Origin: Cryptomeria japonica | Taxonomy: Eukaryota > Streptophyta > Pinopsida > Cupressales > Cupressaceae | Direction of reading: 5' to 3' | Assembly (NCBI RefSeq): GCF_030272615.1 | Contig: NC_081412.1 | Coordinates: 667,098,352 to 667,162,351, forward strand | DNA length: 64,000 nucleotides | Part shown: positions 59,430 to 64,000 of the stretch, piece by piece | Layout of the letters: every line of letters begins with the position of its first letter | Position numbering within the stretch: position 1 is the stretch's first letter | The notes under the pieces: generated by a model | Database searches by the model: none | Told to the model about the DNA's origin: nothing | The model's input: the letters and a program-made list of their open reading frames with translations, nothing else | Program-made: the position numbers and the translations under genes

Positions 59430-61004
59430 CACACATTATGGAATACGAAAGAGCCTAGAGATATCGCACAATTGGCTACTTCTTTTGGTGAAAGAGAGAG
59501 CCATGGGATATCTATTAGGATTTCTATTCCCTTGTTGAAATTGAAAGCTAAAATGATACAAGTTCAAACCCTAATCCCAAAATGCAAGTATGAACTAATA
59601 ACAAGATTGCAGAATTGAGATTAAACAATGAACAACTGTAAATACAAGGATGAAATAAGAATGCAGATGTGTACCCGGAGTCAAAATCAGACTGAAAATG
59701 TTCGGGACGGGAGCGCGGGCGCCACTGTCCTGAAAACTGCACCGGAAACTGTTGTTCTGCACTCTGAAACACTGTCGAGAAGCTGTCTGTAAGCTGTCTG
59801 TCCGGAGGACCAGGGCGCCCAGCGCCTCTGTCCCAGGGACCAGGGCACCCAGCGCCCCTGTCCCAGTCTTCTGCTCTGCAACTTGACACAGAGTGCTGTC
59901 TCGACCTTCTCTCTTCGGATCTGTATCCCGTGGCATCGTCCGAATCCCGAAACCTGCAATAATATCTGAAAAAGGGTGTATGGGCGGCTATATAGGGTTT
60001 TGCCTTAGTCAAACCCCCGCTTCGGTGATTTCCACCTCCACAAATAGCCAAGTTGTTTTGTAAAATGTATTGTGTGTGCAGACCTAGTGTGTGTGCAAGG
60101 TCCTAAAATGCAAGAAAGCAAACTAGAGCAACCTAGAAAGTAAACCCTAATTGCTTGCAAATGATAATTCAAATGCTCTAAATCAAGATGCAATGTGATC
60201 TAAAGCATGAATAAATGATGTATTGAAGCTTATACAAAGACATGAAAACAACATGAAATCATACCCAACCCACAAGGGAGGAGTACAAGCCAATCTTCAG
60301 TCGGTAATCTCCTATTGTTCTTCAATGTCTTCCAAGCCCTAAGTGGATGAATGAATTTGATAGATGCTTGATAGAATGATGTTGAATGTTGTTGAAGTCT
60401 TCCAAGATCTACTCTTTCGCTGCATATGAAGTTCCTCAAAACAAAAATCGGATCCCTTCAAATGAAGAAAGAGAGCTCTTATGTAGGAAACCCTAGATCG
60501 TAAATTCGTATTTTGGCCGACCTAGAGATTGAATATCCCACCAATTTCTTGGGGTTAAGCTTTATTTTATGATTGGATCATGCTCCTAAAATTTTGGGAA
60601 AAATGTCCGGGACCATGTCCACTCCGGGCGCCACGGTCCCGACAACTTTTCACCAAATTTTCAGGGCCGTCGGATATGATGATTTTAGAGAGAATCCCAA
60701 AGTTACAAGTGATTTCGAGATGTTTTGACCCTGAAACCAAGCCCCCAAGTTCAAAATAGGACTTAATTAGGGTTTTTGATTGAGTGATGTATTGGAGGAA
60801 TAAAATGTGAAGGGCGCGCTTTAGTGAAAGGGCCCAACTTTATGATGTAGAGAATGATGAAATAAGACCTTAGACCTAATTAATTTGATTAATTAAGTGC
60901 TAAAGGAGAAATGAAATGCAGAATGTAAAATGCACTAAGGTGGGTGCTAAACTAGGTGTGAAATTGTACCACCCTAGCGAGTGCGTACAATTTACGATGC
61001 TACA
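59430..61004 (-). repeat. 3' LTR of element D (left end approximate)
   Basis: The right end is firm: on the minus strand the LTR starts TGTAGCATCGTAAATTGTAC, directly after a polypurine tract. The left end (somewhere in 59410-59560) is not fixed because the other LTR is outside the window. It contains a TATA box at 59988-59995 and GC-rich GGGCGCC/GGTCCC motifs at 59.7-59.87 and 60.6 kb. Confidence 0.65.
59988..59995 (-). promoter_or_regulatory. LTR TATA box of element D
   Basis: CTATATAG, self-complementary; on the minus strand the context is AACCCTATATAGCCGCCC. It lies in the middle of the LTR, as expected. Confidence 0.5.
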
Positions 61005-61019
61005 TTTAGCCCCCACTTT
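61005..61019 (-). other. Polypurine tract of element D
   Basis: Minus strand AAAGTGGGGGCTAAA followed by TGTAGCATC. Confidence 0.75.
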
Positions 61020-61613
61020 AGCGGTCATATGAGTACTACGTGCATATGCAAGCTAAAGTACAGAAAAGTAAACATTATTTGAAAAAGGATATATCCATAA
61101 GTTGTTGGACGAAGCCCCCAGCGGTATCTGCAGTACACAGTTAGGAACCGCACCCTACAAAACACATGTTAGATCACAAAATCACCTAATGCTTACTAGG
61201 GAAAGTGATGAAATCTGTGAGTAGCTATATGCCCCCCCTGTTTCGACTTGCTTATTAGGGAGGTGAAACAGGGTAGCATGTTTACTTGCGACAAATTGTG
61301 TAAGGTAGTATTGATGAGGGGTGTTCACTAAATAGGCTTCATCAGAGCACTTTCTGGAACATCCCGAGAGTAGGGGAAGGAAAATATGATTCCAATGCAA
61401 CAAACGGCTCAAAAATCGCATCTCCCAAACCCAAGTTATGATAAAATGAATGGTAGAGGAAAATTAGGGTTTCAAAAGGTAAGAATAAACAAACGAGAGT
61501 ATATACTTCGAAAGTGACACTTGTATTCATCACTTTGTTGATTTCAGAATAGTATTTAGTGCAGCAGAGCCCACATAGCCATCATCATGCCTTCACGATG
61601 ATCGGAGCGTCCC
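61020..61613. other. Region between LTR D and the antisense gene
   Basis: No ORF with motifs. For the plus-strand PMD gene this would be the promoter and 5' UTR region. No convincing TATA box seen. Confidence 0.4.
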
Positions 61614-61667
61614 ATGAGGATCGAGATCCTGCGCCAGGCCGTGATCGACGACGAGCCACTGGACGAG
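61614..61667 (+). pseudogene. PMD gene, exon 1 (predicted)
   Basis: ATG at 61614, 18 codons (MRIEILRQAVIDDEPLDE), ending GACGAG before GTGAGT at 61668, a near-consensus plant donor. The exon ends between codons (phase 0) and joins in frame to exon 2. The model is predicted from frame and splice signals only. Confidence 0.55.
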
Positions 61668-61941
61668 GTGAGTTGATTGAACGTTGACTTTTGATTTTTT
61701 GCATGTTTGACTTTTTTGTGATTGTATGCGGGCCTTGAAGGCTGACCGGGGCCCACCCAGGGCGCCATGGTCCCTGACAGGGTGCCATGGTCCCCTCAGG
61801 GCGCCATGGTCCCTGACAGGGCGCCATGGTCCCCAATCAGGGCCTGGCGAGGGGTTACAAGGCTAGCATACAATGTGCGACAGTTTGCATTTGTGATTTT
61901 GATGATCAAGTACTGATTACGGTCATGTTTTCATGTTGCAG
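61668..61941 (+). other. Predicted intron 1 of the PMD gene
   Basis: 274 bp, GTGAGT..TTGCAG, T-rich near the acceptor (TGTTTTCATGTTGCAG). It holds a four-unit 19-20 bp repeat of GGGCGCCATGGTCCC (61758-61841). Confidence 0.55.
61758..61841 (+). repeat. Tandem repeat CAGGGCGCCATGGTCCCTGA
   Basis: Four units starting at about 61758, 61778, 61797 and 61816, with small changes (GGGTGCC in the second). The core GGCGCC/CCATGG is palindromic. The same words occur in LTR D. Confidence 0.9.
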
Positions 61942-63583
61942 GGTCTCTCGTACATGAGAAAGCATACAGCGGGACATATTCTTCGCACTTTGTGAGATCA
62001 GATTCCGTGGCTGACTCAGTCAGAGAGAGACACACTATCGATTGTAGGATTGTGGTATGTGATTCTGATGTCGGCCATTCGATTTCATCCTGTGATGCTG
62101 ATGGCACTGATGGAGCGATGGGATCCTGACACATGCACTTTTCACCTTCCAGTAGGAGAGCTGACGGTCACACTCGAGGATGTGTACCGTATACTTCATC
62201 TTCCTATCAGAGGAGCGATAGTTACATATGCGACCGATCGGTCAGCGAAGGATCATCAGAGAGAGCAGGTGTATTGCATAGGGAGAGTCATGCCGAGCGA
62301 GACGAGAGGTCACATCATGGTTAGCTGGCTCTTACATCCTACAGGGGAGGTACCATTTCTGAGACGCCTTATGATAGCCATCATAGCATTAGTCGTCTGC
62401 CCTAATGGGCGTGGGACACACATGCATGGGGGTCTCACATGGTGTATCAGAGCGATGGAGAGACACAGGAGAGTGTATGCTTGGGGTCGGAGTATGCTTG
62501 CACATCTCTATCACGACCTTGAGGAGTACGTATTCGGACAGGGTTGCAGTTTGATGACATGCACACTTCTGCAGGTGTGGATTCTAGAGCACTTCACATG
62601 CACCAGGCCCGTCGGCTTTCCGCTGAGTACAGCGAGCGAGCGACCTAGGGTGTTCGCTTATCCACTTACCAGCGAGTGGAGATTTGGAGATTTGTTGTAT
62701 TGGAGAGTGATTTTTGACAGACTGACAGCCGAGGTGATAGTGTGGAGACCTTACCTACGGATGCACAGATGGGATGGTATGGAGAGACAGTTAGCATGTC
62801 TACAGAGGAACTGCCTACTGTGAGGACGATATGCACATATCATAGTCCCCTTCTACTTTGACCGAGTACGGAGGCAATTCGGACTAGAGTAGTGTGTTCC
62901 AGCCGATGTGCCCATCTATACTCGACACTCACGGGTCCTTCCCAGACCTAGAGCAGTAGCGAGACCGACGGTAGATGACATTGAGATGACAGACCTAGAG
63001 GGATCTGATCAGGATGTAGTCACTGATTATTCTACAGAGCCTGGAGCACAGCACATATATGTTTCATGGTTTATGAGATCATATCCAGGTCCTATCTTTC
63101 CACCAAATCATCCGACAGGCTATCCAGGCCCATGGAGACATGGAGACCGAGACGAGGATGAGGGATCTAGGTCAGAGGAGCCACAGGAGCCAGAGGGTCA
63201 TGAGGAGGCGGGAGATCCTGATCCACCTACAAGTGATCAACCCAGTGACGAGGAGGAGGAGGAGGAGGATACAGATAGAGAGGAGGACGAGGAGGATGCA
63301 GGTGATGATGTAGATGAGGACAAGGATGAGGATGACGAGGAGGAGGATAGAGATGATGAGGAGGAGTCGGATGCAGCTCCCCACCATTCAGGAGACGATA
63401 CCATAGCTCTAGATCCACCTCTTATTCCCCAATAGGGGGAACATGAGGCGATACGGAGACCTGTCCCTAGTACCGTCTAGCCTACACCCATCATGGATAG
63501 ATTATTCAAGAGAGGGGAGCCTATCGGTTCCCAGGCACAGATGCTACCATATCATGATCCCTACTGGAGTGAGGGAGATCCAG
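61942..63583 (+). pseudogene. PMD gene, exon 2: plant mobile domain protein with acidic tail (broken)
   Basis: Encodes GLSYMRKHTAGHILRTL-stop-D, then the PMD core from about 62020: IRFHPVMLMALMERWDPDT, TFHLPVGELTVTLEDVYRIL, HLPIRG, LTWCIRAMERHRRVYAWG, and after 62820 VPFYFDRVRRQFGLE-stop-CVP, the usual end R-x-F-G-x-x-Q-x-x-P. Host PMD proteins (MAIN, MAIL1) are nuclear and act in silencing and genome stability; TE-borne versions are also known. After the domain comes an acidic run of Glu/Asp (63220-63380). Stops: TGA at 61993-61995 and 62821-62823, then TAG at 62891-62893, 63433-63435 and 63478-63480; the TAGs fit former Gln or Trp codons. The longest open part is 257 codons. It is the best-conserved coding region in the window. 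Confidence 0.85.
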
Positions 63584-63662
63584 GTATAGTAGGTTTATAT
63601 TGATTGATTAATGATTTGATGATATAGAATAGTACTAACAAAAATCTGTTCTACTACCACAG
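63584..63662 (+). other. Predicted intron 2 of the PMD gene
   Basis: 79 bp, CCAG/GTATAG to CTACTACCACAG/CT. Splicing is phase 1 and keeps the reading frame into exon 3. Confidence 0.5.
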
Positions 63663-64000
63663 CTAATGTGTAGGAATGGCGTTCCCTGATTCAGCAGGCA
63701 ATGACGGATATTTCCATGATAGCACAAATCCCCAGTTCCTCACAGATTACCTATAGGCCTCAGGGGAACGTGGGTCGGCATGAGGATTTGTTTTTCCCAT
63801 TCCGAGTACAGGTAGATATATGGAGGGAGAGAGAGAGAGTCCTATCAGAGGACCTCCAGCAGGCACGGCAGAGAGAGAGTCCTATCAGAGGACCTCCAGC
63901 AGGCGCGGCGAGATCTAGTAGCGGCTCAGACCGAGGCTACTACCTATCGTGCGATCCTTATGGATAGGGATCGTAGGAGTTCCTCTCAGAGTCACTCACG
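63663..64000 (+). pseudogene. PMD gene, exon 3 (partial, frameshifted by a duplication)
   Basis: Reads ANV-stop-EWRSLIQQAM, then TDISMIAQIPSSSQITYRPQ and HEDLFFPFRVQVDIWRERE. The stop is a TAG, Gln expected. A 40-bp tandem duplication (63831-63870 and 63871-63910) shifts the frame. In the frame of the second copy the sequence continues as VLSEDLQQARRDLVAAQTEA, RAILMDRDRRSSSQSH to the window end, so the original tail was a Gln/Arg/Ser-rich coiled-coil region. Confidence 0.65.
63831..63910 (+). repeat. 40-bp tandem duplication in PMD exon 3
   Basis: Two copies beginning GAGAGAGAGTCCTATCAGAG, differing at two bases (CACGGCA and CGCGGCG at the end). Confidence 0.95.

Larger units (their letters stand above)
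59430..64000 (-). mobile_element. Element D: gypsy (Tat-like) element, 3' part only
   Basis: Minus orientation, judged from polypurine tract plus LTR start at 61004-61019. Internally, directly upstream of the 3' LTR in element direction, lies a gene on the opposite strand coding a plant mobile domain protein. Antisense extra ORFs between pol and the 3' LTR are known for Tat-lineage elements. The pol region would lie beyond the window end, so the lineage call is by architecture only. Confidence 0.6.

Noticed and set aside
59548-60051. Minus-strand frames with Gly/Arg/Pro repeats
   Set aside because: They fall in LTR D and come from the GC-rich repeat words; no homology.
62133-62324. Overlapping plus-strand frame inside the PMD core
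   Set aside because: The PMD frame has all family motifs; this is an overlapping shadow.
974-63480. Reassigned TAG codon (TAG read as Gln)
   Set aside because: Stops also appear as TGA at Arg/Trp and TAA at Gln, with frameshifts alongside; C-to-T decay explains all, and the organism is a plant with the standard code.

Overview
The window looks like intergenic DNA from a large, repeat-rich plant nuclear genome. It is AT-rich and full of old, nested class I retroelements: an L1-type LINE with RNase H, Ty3/gypsy Tat-lineage elements with two RNase H domains, Ty1/copia pol remnants, and several LTRs followed by the initiator-Met primer site TGGTATCAGAGC. I recognise no free-standing host gene, rRNA, tRNA or CRISPR array. 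The degree of decay and the element types suggest a gymnosperm, probably a conifer, but this is inference.

Left third (1-26.3 kb). A LINE begins at 727 and ends near 23345, flanked by an exact 12-bp duplication (TAATTGGATACT). It carries a gag-like ORF1, an endonuclease-RT-RNase H ORF2, and an extra third ORF that does not belong to the standard plant L1 plan. ORF3 is split by a complete 14.6-kb Tat-lineage gypsy element (7286-21877, minus strand) with its own TSD (TATGG), two LTRs, a primer site, a polypurine tract and decayed gag, protease/G-patch, RT, RNase H, second RNase H and integrase. A gag remnant of another gypsy element follows at 25.6-26.3 kb.

Middle (26.3-45 kb). This is mostly non-coding and AT-rich. 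It holds a minus-strand LINE ORF1 fragment (29.3-30.0 kb), a minus-strand LTR (30.0-31.4 kb), a diverged internal repeat cluster (31.9-33.7 kb), and a minus-strand copia pol remnant (36.7-39.2 kb) with a LINE 3' tail inserted in its integrase. A plus-strand LTR lies at 42.3-43.3 kb.

Right third (45-64 kb). Three related non-autonomous LTR elements, called A, B and C here, are nested together. Element A (46419-53883) is complete: LTRs, TSD, Met primer site, a coiled-coil protein with four CCHC-type knuckles, a second ORF of about 1,080 codons, and a polypurine tract, but no protease, integrase, RT or RNase H. C (minus) is the host of the A and B insertions. B (plus) carries diverged versions of both A proteins. 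B is cut off by a fourth element, D, a minus-strand gypsy element of which the 3' LTR and the neighbouring internal part are visible. D carries, antisense to itself, a spliced gene for a plant mobile domain (PMD) protein that runs off the window end.

Across all elements, in-frame stops fall mostly at codons expected to be Gln, Trp or Arg (CAG/CAA/TGG/CGA to TAG/TAA/TGA). This is the pattern of long-term C-to-T decay of methylated cytosines, so none of the old proteins is intact. The strongest candidates for something undescribed are the pol-less A/B/C family with its conserved long second ORF, the LINE with a third ORF, and the antisense spliced PMD gene in element D.
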